Source: Arthrobacter sp. MYb227
Lineage (GTDB): Bacteria; Actinomycetota; Actinomycetes; Actinomycetales; Micrococcaceae
DNA length: 64,000 nucleotides
Assembly: GCF_002975435.1 (NCBI RefSeq)
Contig: NZ_PCPT01000011.1
Location: forward strand, 1-64,000
Direction: 5' to 3'
This document shows, one piece after another, positions 1-8,282 of this stretch (the stretch's first letter is position 1; each line of letters starts with the position of its first letter). The notes beneath the pieces were generated by a model. That model was not told the origin of the DNA. It was given only the letters and a program-made list of their open reading frames with translations, and made no database searches. The translations under genes were made by a program, and so were the position numbers.

Positions 1-703
1 GCCCACCCAGCCCCAACACACCAACGGTGCTACCGGGGCCAATGTTGTGGTGGCGCAACGGCGAATACGTGGTGATGCCAGCACAAAGCAGCGGGGCTGC
101 TGCGGCCGGATCCAACGCATCGGGGATGCGCAGCACAAAGTCGCGGTCAACCACCACGGCCTTGGAATATCCGCCTTGGGTGTCTTCACCGGTGTGGATA
201 TTGCGCGCACCATAAGTACCCACGGATTTGCTGCAGAACTGTTCTAGTCCCTGGGTACAGGCATCGCAGGTGCGGCAGGAATCGACCAGGCAGCCGACGC
301 CCACGCGTGCACCAACGGCCAGGTCGGTAACCTCTTCACCCACTGCCCCGACGATGCCAACGATCTCGTGCCCCGGGACCAGCGGCAGGGCCTTGGCTCC
401 CCATTCGCCACGTCCGGCGTGTACATCTGAGTGGCAAAGCCCGCAAAATTCGATGTCGATGAGCACATCCTGTGGGCCCGGCGTGCGGCGTGGGATTTCC
501 AGCGCAGTCAACGGGCCGTGTTCCTGGGCGATGCCCAGCGCGCTGACCAGGTTGCTGCTTGTGGTGCGCGCGGGGTCTGCTGCGGCATCGAGAAGCTGAC
601 CCGCTGACGGTGCCGGGGCAATCTTTTGCGCAGCTAATTCATCGGCGCGCTCTCTGAGTCTTTGAAGTGCCTTGGGAACGGGAGGAACTGGGCGACCAAT
701 CAT
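1..703 (-). CDS. Zinc-dependent alcohol dehydrogenase, C-terminus cut off by window edge
   Basis: Partial medium-chain dehydrogenase/reductase that would oxidise alcohols or reduce aldehydes with NAD(P). The minus-strand reading frame opens at the ATG at 703 and runs off the left edge. The catalytic-zinc signature GLCHSD is followed by PGHE, and then the structural-zinc cysteines appear in CRTCDAC and a later QFC. The visible part ends at the GVLGLGG start of the Rossmann fold. The spacing resembles YahK/AdhC-type cinnamyl-alcohol dehydrogenases. Oddly, about 50 residues, charged then Ala/Pro rich, precede the usual family start, and no better in-frame start was seen; an AAGGGGG stretch lies about 13 bases upstream of the ATG. 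Family assignment is firm; substrate is unknown. Confidence 0.85.
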   Translation of the reverse strand, partial: MIGRPVPPVPKALQRLRERADELAAQKIAPAPSAGQLLDAAADPARTTSSNLVSALGIAQEHGPLTALEIPRRTPGPQDVLIDIEFCGLCHSDVHAGRGEWGAKALPLVPGHEIVGIVGAVGEEVTDLAVGARVGVGCLVDSCRTCDACTQGLEQFCSKSVGTYGARNIHTGEDTQGGYSKAVVVDRDFVLRIPDALDPAAAAPLLCAGITTYSPLRHHNIGPGSTVGVLGLGG

Positions 704-804
704 ATCTTCGAACTTACCCCCTTTGCGGTGGCCTGAGCCAGTGAGGCTTAAACCGGCTCGTATTCCTCTGGAATTATGGGGCTCCGTTTGCTAGCTTTCA
801 CCCC

Positions 805-1242
805 ATGAGCATTAAACTTGAGAACGTGGGCATTGCCGTCGAGCATTTGGAGGCCGCCATCGCGTTCTTCACCGATCTGGGGCTCGAGGTGCTGGGCCGT
901 GACGAGGTCAGCGGCGCATGGGCCGATACTGCCGTGGGGCTCGATGGAAATCACGCGAAGATCGCATTGCTCCAAACACCCGATGGCCACGGGCGCCTTG
1001 AGCTTTTCGAATATATTCACCCGCGGGCCATCGAGACGAGCCCGACGCTGCCGCACGAGATCGGCATGCACCGCGTGGCATTTTCGGTCGATGACATCGA
1101 GGCGGCCCTTAGCATTGCCGCGTCGCACGGCTGTTATCCGCTGCGTGGGGTGGCAAACTACCAAGACATCTACAAACTCACCTATCTGCGCGGTCCCAGC
1201 GGGATCTTGGTGATGCTCGCCCAAGAATTGAGCCGGGACTAA
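805..1242 (+). CDS. VOC (glyoxalase/methylmalonyl-CoA epimerase-like) protein
   Basis: A 145-residue vicinal-oxygen-chelate fold protein. It opens with the typical beta strand and helix (KLENVGIAVEHLEAAIAFF), and the second repeat begins near residue 90 (HRVAFSVDDIEAAL). It ends with a metal-ligand-like strand (LRGPSGILVMLAQEL). A His in the first strand of many VOC enzymes is replaced here by Gly-Ile, so the metal set may be incomplete. Length fits a single two-module VOC chain. It stands alone between a divergent dehydrogenase and a sparse region, so context does not give the substrate. It could be a lactoylglutathione lyase-like enzyme, a dioxygenase-like protein or a resistance protein. 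Confidence 0.8.
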   Translation: MSIKLENVGIAVEHLEAAIAFFTDLGLEVLGRDEVSGAWADTAVGLDGNHAKIALLQTPDGHGRLELFEYIHPRAIETSPTLPHEIGMHRVAFSVDDIEAALSIAASHGCYPLRGVANYQDIYKLTYLRGPSGILVMLAQELSRD

Positions 1243-1358
1243 GTCCGTAGGTCCGGCCGTCCAAGTGGGTGCCCCGAACCGATGTTCCATAAGCTAGGTA
1301 CGGGGCTGCTACCGTGGCATCGCTACGCACCGTATGGCTGGCCAAGACTCCCTGAGGG

Positions 1359-1616
1359 TCAGTTGGCCACGGCGCGTCTTCCAGCACAAAGGGATCTTTG
1401 CCGGGCTCGGTCGCCGCTGGTTTCGCACCATTGATGCGCACGGTCCCACGACGCGTGCGTCCCTGAGTTTGAGGCGCGGATCGGGATGGTGGAAGATGTC
1501 GTCGATGCGGTCTCGTACATCGGCGCCCGGCATCCGCCATCCGCCAGCGCTAGTGCGCTTAGCGCTGCGGCGCCGGCAATTCCTTGTACTACGCTTCGAT
1601 GCGTCGGCTGTGTCAT
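1359..1616 (-). pseudogene. Short ORF with signal-like N-terminus, possibly a decayed secreted protein
   Basis: The ATG at 1616 has a strong ribosome-binding site (AAAGGA, about 7 bases before the start). The first 30 residues look like an export signal (SVVQGIAGAAALSALALA). After about residue 30 the frame becomes compositionally unlike a protein. Other frames of the same stretch carry more protein-like text (for example RDRIDDIFHHPDPRLKL, then KDPFVLEDAPWPTDP). This pattern suggests a frameshifted remnant of a Tat- or lipoprotein-type gene covering roughly 1250-1616. No family was recognised. Confidence 0.3.
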
Positions 1617-1762
1617 AAAATTCCTTTCTCGCACGAATTAGATCTCGCACGGTAGGGAACCTTGGTGAACTCCAGCCTTCTAGGCAGCTGGGGGGCTCGG
1701 ACTCACACCAGATGAAATTTAGCTGGCGTTGCCCGGGGCGCGCTGGCTCATCAACGTGCTGG

Positions 1763-2638
1763 CTAAGGGGTCTCCCCCGTGGCAGCGGGGCGGGTGGCAT
1801 CGGCCGAATATTGCGACCACGAGCCCGGATACAGTGCCGCGGTAATGCCGATAGTATGCAGGGCGAGGATTTGGTGGGCGGCGGTCACGCCGGAACCGCA
1901 GTAGCTGGCCACCGTGGGTGCCGTGCCTGCTGTGTCCTCGTTCCCTTCAGTTTCGGCTTCGGCATGGATACCGAGGGTAGCAAAACCGGTGATGAGTGCC
2001 TCGGTGGGTAGGAACCGTCCATCGTCGGCCAAATTCTGCGTGGTCGGGTGACTCAGGGCACCGGGAATATGCCCGGCACGCGGGTCGATGGGTTCGGTCT
2101 CTCCGGTGTAGCGCTCAGCGGCGCGAGCATCGAGCAAGGCACCGGGGAAATCCTGGGCCGCCCACATATCGATGACCGGCAGCTGATCCCAGCCGAGCTG
2201 AACATGCCCGGGAAGCGCCATGACCTCACCGGTTTCCAGACGATGACCGGAGCCGGTCCAAGCATCGAGTCCACCATTGAGCACCAGCACGTTCTCAAAG
2301 CCCGCGTGACGCAGCAACCACCAGGCACGGGCCGCGGCAAGTGCACGGGTGGCATCGTACACAACCACGGTTGAAGCACGGTTGATGCCCCAGCGACGTG
2401 CCGCGGCCTGAAATTCTTCGGGATCGGGAAGCGGGTGGCGGCCGGAAGCGGGGCTGGGCACCCCGGCAAGTTCGTGATGCAGGTCGACGAATACCGCGCC
2501 GGGGATGTGTCCGTCGAGGTAGTGCTGATGCCCCTGAGGATCCCCCAGCGCCCAGCGGACATCAAGGAGCACCACTTCGGTGTCGGTGGCCAGCAGCGCC
2601 TCGAGTTCTGCTGCCTCAATCAGTGGTGTGCCTGCCAT
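1763..2638 (-). CDS. sseA: Sulfurtransferase with tandem rhodanese domains
   Basis: A 291-residue two-domain thiosulfate/3-mercaptopyruvate sulfurtransferase. The inactive N-terminal rhodanese module spans about residues 8-135 (VVLLDVRW; DGHIPGAVFVDL). The catalytic C-terminal module spans about 150-285, with the active-site loop CGSGVTA carrying the persulfide cysteine. The loop resembles that of SseA-like enzymes. The start has a purine-rich GAGGGAGAG site. The gene is divergent from a Cds1-type cysteine desulfhydrase, so the pair probably handles sulfane sulfur and sulfide together. The symbol is by family resemblance; the exact donor is not visible. Confidence 0.88.
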   Translation of the reverse strand: MAGTPLIEAAELEALLATDTEVVLLDVRWALGDPQGHQHYLDGHIPGAVFVDLHHELAGVPSPASGRHPLPDPEEFQAAARRWGINRASTVVVYDATRALAAARAWWLLRHAGFENVLVLNGGLDAWTGSGHRLETGEVMALPGHVQLGWDQLPVIDMWAAQDFPGALLDARAAERYTGETEPIDPRAGHIPGALSHPTTQNLADDGRFLPTEALITGFATLGIHAEAETEGNEDTAGTAPTVASYCGSGVTAAHQILALHTIGITAALYPGSWSQYSADATRPAATGETP

Positions 2639-2764
2639 GCGTCTCTCCCTCGGGTGGGGCCGGTAAAAGTGTTGCCGGTCAAAGATTCCTTGCCGACATG
2701 CACGACTCTACAGCCGGGCGGGCGTCCAAACCCACCATTTGATCTGAGCCCTAGGTAGTCTGGT

Positions 2765-3880
2765 GTGGTGGATACAACACCCCTGATCTCGCTGCCCGAA
2801 CCCTGCGCCAACCGTGCCTGGGTTGATGCCGCGGTGCGTACCATCGACGCCGAATCGATGCGTTCGGCCGATACGCACCTGCATAAGTTAGAACTGCCCG
2901 CACAGTGGGGCATCGATTTATACCTGAAGGATGAATCGACGCACCGCACCGGCAGCCTGAAACACCGGCTGGCCCGTTCGCTCTTCCTCTATGGTCTTGT
3001 CAATGGGTGGATTACCCAGGGCACCACGATTGTTGAGGCGTCCTCCGGGTCAACCGCGGTCTCCGAGGCGTACTATGCCAAGCTATTGGGCTTGCCGTTT
3101 ATTGCGGTCATGGCGCAGAGCACCTCCCCGGAAAAGATTGCGTTGATCGAAGAGGTCGGCGGCACCTGCCATCTGGTCGCTGACCCATCCACCGTCTATG
3201 AGGTGGCCGAGCAGCTGGCAGCACAAACCAATGGGCACTATATGGACCAGTTCACCTATGCCGAGCGGGCCACCGATTGGCGCGGGAATAATAATATTGC
3301 CGAATCCATCTTTGAGCAGTTGGCCATGGAGGGGCACCCGATTCCGGCGTGGATCGTCGTGGGTGCCGGCACCGGAGGGACCTCGGCAACCATTGGCCGC
3401 TTTGCCCGCTATCACCGCTATCCAACCCGGTTGGCGATCGCTGACCCGGAGGGCTCTGCCTTCTCCCCCGCATGGCATGCCTGGAATGATGGGGGCGATC
3501 CGGCGCTTGCCACCGGTACCGCAAGCCGCATCGAAGGCATTGGGCGCGCGCGTCCGGAACCAAGCTTTGTGCCCTCGGTCATCGATTTTATGTCAACGGT
3601 GCCCGATTCTGCTTCGGTTGCCGCGATGCGTCACCTCAAGGAATTTGCGCAGCTGTCCCCGGGGCCTTCCACCGGCACCAATTTGTGGTTGGCCTGGCAG
3701 ATTGTGGCACGCATGCTGGCCAATGGACAGAAGGGCTCGGTGGTGACGTTGCTCTGTGACAACGGGGAACGCTATGCCGGTTCCTATTACAACGATGACT
3801 GGTTAGCAGGTGCCGGGCTGGAACCTGCCCGTTACGCAGGTCGCATCGAACGCCTGCTAGAAACCGGTTCCTGGGACTAA
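2765..3880 (+). CDS. cds1: PLP-dependent cysteine synthase-family enzyme, probable L-cysteine desulfhydrase (Cds1-like)
   Basis: A 371-residue fold-type II PLP enzyme. [16 protein letters not shown] carries the PLP lysine in a context distinct from Cys[17 protein letters not shown] is the substrate loop and [14 protein letters not shown] the phosphate-binding loop. This arrangement matches the mycobacterial Cds1 group, which releases sulfide, pyruvate and ammonia from cysteine, rather than O-acetylserine sulfhydrylases. The GTG at 2765 is the first in-frame start after a stop. It sits back to back with a rhodanese gene, which supports a role in sulfide and cysteine homeostasis. The desulfhydrase direction is inferred from family. 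Confidence 0.82.
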   Translation: MVDTTPLISLPEPCANRAWVDAAVRTIDAESMRSADTHLHKLELPAQWGIDLYLKDESTHRTGSLKHRLARSLFLYGLVNGWITQGTTIVEASSGSTAVSEAYYAKLLGLPFIAVMAQSTSPEKIALIEEVGGTCHLVADPSTVYEVAEQLAAQTNGHYMDQFTYAERATDWRGNNNIAESIFEQLAMEGHPIPAWIVVGAGTGGTSATIGRFARYHRYPTRLAIADPEGSAFSPAWHAWNDGGDPALATGTASRIEGIGRARPEPSFVPSVIDFMSTVPDSASVAAMRHLKEFAQLSPGPSTGTNLWLAWQIVARMLANGQKGSVVTLLCDNGERYAGSYYNDDWLAGAGLEPARYAGRIERLLETGSWD

Positions 3881-3895
3881 TACGCACCGAATTGC

Positions 3896-3929
3896 GTGTG
3901 GCTGGCGCGCCTCAACGCACCAGCCACAC
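3896..3929. terminator. Bidirectional hairpin terminator between convergent genes
   Basis: A 10-bp perfect stem (GTGTGGCTGG at 3896-3905 with CCAGCCACAC at 3920-3929) lies just after the cysteine desulfhydrase stop and just past the MBL-fold gene stop. It can serve both convergent transcripts. There is no long U tract. Confidence 0.6.
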
Positions 3930-3942
3930 ACCTGAGCGCCGG

Positions 3943-4635
3943 CTAGCTCGGCGCGTCAAGTGCCAACGGTTCCTCGCCCAGGCGCTGGTAGCCGGCTCCG
4001 GCGGCGGTGCAAATCCGGGTCAGGTGCCCGTCGAACATGGAAAGCCCGCGCTCATTGAGCAGTCCATCGTGAATTGGAAAATTCTGTGCAGCACCTACGC
4101 TTGCGACAAAATCGAGGGTTTCGCCAATCTTGGCCCACGGTGCATGCAAGGGCACCAGTAGGGTTTTGATGCTGATGCCCTCGGGCACCTGGTAGCTGTC
4201 TCCGGGGTGGTAAAGAAACTCGTTAATGAAGTAACCAATGTTTGCAACGCGTGGCAGCGATGAATGGATGATCGCGTGGGCTCCACCATGGGTGCTGATC
4301 TCCATTCCCGCGACGCTGAAGTGTTCACCGACTTCTACCGTATTAATGCTTTCGGTCTCGATGCCGCTGACTGCCACATCCTCGGATGCCGCGATGGCAG
4401 CAAGCACCTGTTTTGCAACGGTCCCCGGCGCGTACACGGTGATCTGTGGGTTTGCACCAAGTACCGCTAGCACCGCCGGAATATCTAGGTGATCTGCGTG
4501 TTCATGGGTGATGAGCACCGCTTCTACATCTGCCATGGCCCGATCGAGCGGGGAAAAGTTCCCCGGGTCTAGTACCAGCGCGCGGCCCCGGTGCGAGAGA
4601 CGAATACAAGCGTGGGAAAACTTTTGAATCTCCAT
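3943..4635 (-). CDS. MBL-fold metal-dependent hydrolase (UlaG/YtnP-like beta-lactamase fold)
   Basis: A 230-residue metallo-beta-lactamase fold protein. The metal-binding motif HEHADH is at about residues 43-48, with supporting histidines at THGGAHAIIH and PLHAPW and a C-terminal IHDGLL. It lacks the long insertions of lactonases and RNase J. It resembles the small L-ascorbate lactonase-like hydrolases common in actinobacteria. The reaction cannot be read from the sequence. The gene points away from zur, sharing an upstream region that contains a perfect palindrome. Confidence 0.82.
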   Translation of the reverse strand: MEIQKFSHACIRLSHRGRALVLDPGNFSPLDRAMADVEAVLITHEHADHLDIPAVLAVLGANPQITVYAPGTVAKQVLAAIAASEDVAVSGIETESINTVEVGEHFSVAGMEISTHGGAHAIIHSSLPRVANIGYFINEFLYHPGDSYQVPEGISIKTLLVPLHAPWAKIGETLDFVASVGAAQNFPIHDGLLNERGLSMFDGHLTRICTAAGAGYQRLGEEPLALDAPS

Positions 4636-4736
4636 GTTCCTCAGCCTAGGTGAACGTGCGCACCGCGAGAAGCACTGGCTCCTGGTTTATTCGCTGACCC
4701 ACACTGTGGTGCCCACGATGCGTGCTGATCCCCCAC

Positions 4737-4755
4737 TGCTAAACTTGGTTTAGCA
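4737..4755. promoter_or_regulatory. Perfect 8-bp palindrome in the MBL-hydrolase/zur divergent region
   Basis: TGCTAAAC and GTTTAGCA flank a TTG centre. The site lies 90 bases before the zur start and 100 bases before the divergent hydrolase start. It does not match the AATnATT core of the Zur-like site at 8266. It may bind another repressor, for example the MntR-like protein encoded at 21332. Operator function is inferred. Confidence 0.5.
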
Positions 4756-4844
4756 TCTGTGCATTTGTTGCCGCGCCGATTCTTAGGGGTTCATGGCATG
4801 CATACGATGATGTCGTGCTGATTTTCAAGGAGTGCTTCAACCAA

Positions 4845-5288
4845 ATGACCAATCCCATGACCGAGCGACGCCAACCCGAACAACGCGTGACTAAACAGCG
4901 TTTGGCGGTTACCGCGGCCCTCGGCCAGGTTGACGATTTTGTGACCGCCCAAGAATTGCACCGCTGGCTGGTCGATGAGGGCGACAAGGTTTCGCTGGCC
5001 ACCGTATACAGGCTGCTTTTCTCGATGGCCGAAGACGGGCTGGTTGATGTGCTGCGCAACCCCGAGGGCGAGTCAATGTACCGCCAGTGCGTTGCCGAAC
5101 ATCATCATCACCACTTGGTCTGCCGAATTTGTGGCAAGGCGGTTGAGGTCGAGGCACCCGCCGTTGAGCAGTGGGCGGCCCGTGTTGCTGCGGAAAACGG
5201 TTTTACGGAGCCCTCACACACCGTGGAGATTTATGGGTTGTGCCCTATCTGTTCGGCTGCCAAGAATGGCGAATCCACAACTAAGTAA
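4845..5288 (+). CDS. zur: Fur-family zinc uptake regulator Zur
   Basis: A 147-residue Fur-family repressor. The winged helix is in residues 10-80 (VSLATVYRLLFSMAEDGLVD). The dimerisation part has a histidine-rich metal site (EHHHHHLVCRICG) and a second CPIC pair near the C-terminus that holds structural zinc. A GTG lies 30 bases upstream in frame, but the ATG at 4845 follows an AAGGAG site at 4828-4832 and was preferred. It converges on a znu-type zinc ABC operon, so Zur is more likely than ferric Fur. It would repress znu genes when zinc is plentiful. Confidence 0.88.
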   Translation: MTNPMTERRQPEQRVTKQRLAVTAALGQVDDFVTAQELHRWLVDEGDKVSLATVYRLLFSMAEDGLVDVLRNPEGESMYRQCVAEHHHHHLVCRICGKAVEVEAPAVEQWAARVAAENGFTEPSHTVEIYGLCPICSAAKNGESTTK

Positions 5289-5360
5289 CAGCACAGTTTT
5301 GCACTAAAGCATCGTTGCGACGAATGCGCTTAACGGTTGGATAGCCGCAGCAAAATTTTA

Positions 5361-5404
5361 CGCCGAAGGCGGGTGGTTCTTGGTGAGCCACCCGCCTTCG
5401 GGCG
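5361..5404. terminator. Convergent terminator between zur and znuB
   Basis: A long GC-rich stem, with GAAGGCGGGTGG pairing with CCACCCGCCTTC around an 11-base loop and extended outward by CGCC/GGCG with one bulge. On the minus strand it is followed by a T-rich run (complement of 5351-5360), so it works best for the znu operon and probably also for zur. Confidence 0.7.
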
Positions 5405-5467
5405 TTGAAGACCAGGTGATTCTGCGCGGCTTTGCTTCCTGCTTGGCCGCGCCGAGATGGGAATTTG

Positions 5468-6343
5468 CTAGGCGGCAACCGCCGCATGCACGACGCGGCG
5501 CACCTTATCCCGTCGCCAAGCAATCAACCGGCAGATCACGTAGATCAAGAACGAGATGGTGGTGACGTATGGGCTGATCGGTAGCGAGCCGGCAAGCGCC
5601 AGCAGGATGCCGCCGACCACCGAGGTCATCGCGAAGGCCACCGACAAGCTCACGGTGACCAGCGGATTTGCGCTGATCCGCATGGCCGCAGCGGCCGGGG
5701 TGATGAGCAGCGAGAGCACCAGCAGCGCGCCAACCACCTGAATCGACAGGGCCACGGCAAGACCCAGCACCACCATGAAGGCAACGGAAAGTTTGCCCGC
5801 CGGGATGCCGCGCGCCGTGGCAACCGCAGGATCCGCGCTCATGAAGGTTAGCGGGCGCCACATGGCGATCAACGCCACCATCACGATGACCGAACACACC
5901 GCAAGCAAGCCCAGCTGGACCGTATCTACTGCCACGATTTGCCCGGTGAGCAGGCCGAATTTATTGGCGCTGCGTCCCTCATAGAGGGCCAGGAACAAGA
6001 TGCCTAGGCCCAGTCCGAAGGGCATCAGAACCCCGATGATCGAGTTGCGGTCCTTGGCCGCCGCGCCCATCAGGCCCAAAACCAGTGCCGCCAAAATCGA
6101 GCCGACCAGCGAGCCGACCACCACGTTGGTACCGATCAGCAGCGCAAAGGCGGCCCCAGCAAAGGAAAGCTCGGCGATTCCATGCACCGCAAATGCCATG
6201 TCCCGCAGCATCACGAAGATGCCGATCATGCCCCCGACCAGGCCTAATAGAGCCCCGGCGATGAGCGAGTTGCTGACCAGTGGCAAGATTTCGGCGTAGT
6301 CCTGAAAACTGAACACCGTGTTCCAGATTTCTTGAAGATTCAC
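5468..6343 (-). CDS. znuB: Zinc ABC transporter permease ZnuB
   Basis: A 291-residue FecCD/ZnuB-type permease with about eight hydrophobic segments (for example NSLIAGALLGLVGGMIGIF near residue 25 and VVGALLVLSLLITPAAAAM near residue 205). The latter region contains the LxxxPAA coupling loop of the ABC-3 family. It is the last gene of znuA-znuC-znuB, overlapping znuC by four bases (ATGA). Divalent-metal specificity for zinc is inferred from the Zur gene next door and the histidine-rich binding protein; manganese cannot be excluded. Confidence 0.88.
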   Translation of the reverse strand: MNLQEIWNTVFSFQDYAEILPLVSNSLIAGALLGLVGGMIGIFVMLRDMAFAVHGIAELSFAGAAFALLIGTNVVVGSLVGSILAALVLGLMGAAAKDRNSIIGVLMPFGLGLGILFLALYEGRSANKFGLLTGQIVAVDTVQLGLLAVCSVIVMVALIAMWRPLTFMSADPAVATARGIPAGKLSVAFMVVLGLAVALSIQVVGALLVLSLLITPAAAAMRISANPLVTVSLSVAFAMTSVVGGILLALAGSLPISPYVTTISFLIYVICRLIAWRRDKVRRVVHAAVAA

Positions 6344-7221
6344 GATGCGGCGCCCCTGAGCTGTTGCGTAGTTTCTGCATGCGGGTGGGAATGATTCACT
6401 GTTTCTGGCATGCCAACTACCACGATGCGGCCGTTGGAACGGAAGACCTCAATGGGGCTGCCATAGAGCTCGGAGAGCACCTCGGATTTCATGACCTCGG
6501 CCGGAGTTCCAACGTGGAATCGTCCGCCGGCCAGGTAGAGTACTCGGTCAACGTATTGCAGGATCGGGTTGATCTCGTGGGTCACAAAGATCACCGCCGC
6601 ACCCTGGTCGCAGGCCTGTTTGTGAATCAGTGAGGAGACCGCCTGCTGGTGATGCAAGTCAAGCGAGAGTAGCGGCTCGTCGCAGAGCAGCAGTCGCGGA
6701 TTATCCGCCAGCGCTTGGGCGGCACGTAGGCGCTGCTGCTCACCGCCGGAGAGCACCCCCACCGGCCGATCGGCATAGGCCGTGGCGCCGACAAGTTCAA
6801 GTAATTCATCGACGCGCTGACGCACCGCACGATGCTTGAGCCGGATCCCCCATTTATGACCGTCAATGCCCAAGGCAACCAGGTCGCGGGCACGCAGCGG
6901 GGTGTTATCGGCAAAGGGGCGCTGCTGCGGAATGCTGCCCACCAGCCGGGAGCCGCGTGTTGCCGGCTTGCCGGCGACCTCGACGCTGCCACTCGAGAGT
7001 TTTTGTAAGCCCAGCAGGGTTTTGAGCATTGTGGTTTTTCCCGACCCATTGGGGCCCAGCACCGCCAGGAATTCGCCGGGTGCCACATCTAGGTTCAATC
7101 CGTCCCAGAGCAGCCGGTTGCCGAAACTCAGCGAGGCATCGCGCAGCCTGACCACCGGTTCTTGATGGTGTGCTGCGCCGGCGTCGGGTGTTGCAGCGCC
7201 AGTGGGGTTAGCCGTTTCCAA
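6340..7221 (-). CDS. znuC: Zinc ABC transporter ATP-binding protein ZnuC
   Basis: A 293-residue ABC ATPase. Walker A is GPNGSGKTT near residue 56, the Q-loop region is SIPQQRPF, the signature is LSGGEQQRLRAAQAL near residue 155, and Walker B is LLLCDEPLLSLD. It pairs with ZnuB to power metal uptake. The start is a TTG at 7221 with a GAGG site six bases upstream, lying inside the end of znuA (14-base overlap), which indicates translational coupling. The N-terminal 25 residues are non-conserved. The C-terminal tail is His-containing (NHSHPHAE), perhaps a metal-sensing feature. Confidence 0.9.
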   Translation of the reverse strand: METANPTGAATPDAGAAHHQEPVVRLRDASLSFGNRLLWDGLNLDVAPGEFLAVLGPNGSGKTTMLKTLLGLQKLSSGSVEVAGKPATRGSRLVGSIPQQRPFADNTPLRARDLVALGIDGHKWGIRLKHRAVRQRVDELLELVGATAYADRPVGVLSGGEQQRLRAAQALADNPRLLLCDEPLLSLDLHHQQAVSSLIHKQACDQGAAVIFVTHEINPILQYVDRVLYLAGGRFHVGTPAEVMKSEVLSELYGSPIEVFRSNGRIVVVGMPETVNHSHPHAETTQQLRGAAS

Positions 7222-8212
7222 GAGCGACCTCGAGTTCGTGCACGTTAGATTCCATCCAGCTCATGTAATGCTGCCCCTCGGGCAGGGTTTCGGTCATGCT
7301 CAGCACCGGTACCCCGGCTTCTTGGGCGATGGAGCGGACCTTGTCGGTTTGTGCTCCGGAGGTTTGGGTGTTGAGTGCCAGTACCGCGTATTCTCCGTGG
7401 TGTAGCCCATCGGTGAGGCGCTTGAGTAACAGCGGGGAGACATCCTCGCCGGCTTCCATGGCAGCGCTAAACCCGGCGGGGGTTGCATCGGTGAGTCCGG
7501 CATCGGTCAGTAGGTAGTAGGCAAGGGGTTCGGTCATGGCAAACTTTTTGCCTTCGGCCAGCGGCCGCAGCGATTCTAGATGCCCGGCCAGCGAACCGAT
7601 CTGGGCGTCGAATCCGCGGGCGGCATCGGTGAAGTCTTCCGCGTGTTCGGGCATGAGTTGGCCATATTCGCGAGCAATTTCAGCGGCCAGGGCACCGACG
7701 GTATGTACGTCATACCAGACGTGCTCGTTGGGCCCGGAATGATCATGGGTCCCGTGATCGGTGACGGGTGCCGATGCCTCATCGGGTGCCGCCTCGTCGT
7801 GGCCGGCTTCATCGTGCGCCTCGGTGTGACCGCCGGCAGCCAGGAAGTCCACGGCATGCAGTATCGAACCTGTGGGCAATTCGAGGCCAGCGGCCATCGA
7901 GTCCATGAACGGGTCATATCCCCCACCATTGGCGATGATGACATCGGCCTTGGACAGCGCGAGCATATCGCGCGCCGTCGCCTCGTAGGAGTGCGGATCC
8001 TGTGAGGTCTTATCCACGATGGCCTTCACGCTGACATGCTTGCCACCCACCGCTTCGGCCACATCCGCGTATACGGAAGTGGAAGCGACAACGTTAAGCA
8101 CGCGCTGTCCAGAGGCCGTGACACCCGCACCTTCCGCCGGTCCCGTAGCGGAACATGAGGAAAGCAGCAGGGCTGCGACGACTGCGGACAGGAGGCTCAG
8201 TGGTACGCGCAT
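7208..8212 (-). CDS. znuA: Zinc-binding lipoprotein ZnuA
   Basis: A 334-residue cluster A-I solute-binding protein. It has a lipoprotein signal with lipobox LSSC near residue 20, so it should be anchored to the outer face of the membrane. The metal ligands include a histidine at DPHSYEATARD and another at NEHVWYD. Between them is a His/Asp/Glu-rich loop (GGHTEAHDEAGHDEA) typical of zinc rather than manganese binders. It is the first gene of the operon and has a Zur-like palindrome 54-70 bases upstream of its start. Confidence 0.9.
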   Translation of the reverse strand: MRVPLSLLSAVVAALLLSSCSATGPAEGAGVTASGQRVLNVVASTSVYADVAEAVGGKHVSVKAIVDKTSQDPHSYEATARDMLALSKADVIIANGGGYDPFMDSMAAGLELPTGSILHAVDFLAAGGHTEAHDEAGHDEAAPDEASAPVTDHGTHDHSGPNEHVWYDVHTVGALAAEIAREYGQLMPEHAEDFTDAARGFDAQIGSLAGHLESLRPLAEGKKFAMTEPLAYYLLTDAGLTDATPAGFSAAMEAGEDVSPLLLKRLTDGLHHGEYAVLALNTQTSGAQTDKVRSIAQEAGVPVLSMTETLPEGQHYMSWMESNVHELEVALGNG

Positions 8213-8265
8213 GGTGGGGTTCGCGGGCCCTTTCGAAGGAGAACAAGAACACCAGACTATCTCAA

Positions 8266-8282
8266 ATGCGAATCATTCGCAT
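8266..8282. promoter_or_regulatory. Probable Zur box upstream of znuA
   Basis: A perfect palindrome of 8 bp around one central base, ATGCGAAT-C-ATTCGCAT. The GAATCATTC core agrees with known actinobacterial Zur operators, which centre on AAATnATTT-like sequences. It overlaps the stop codon of the upstream CNNM gene. Zur binding would shut off znuA-znuC-znuB when zinc is high. The palindrome is seen directly; the regulator is inferred from context. Confidence 0.75.
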
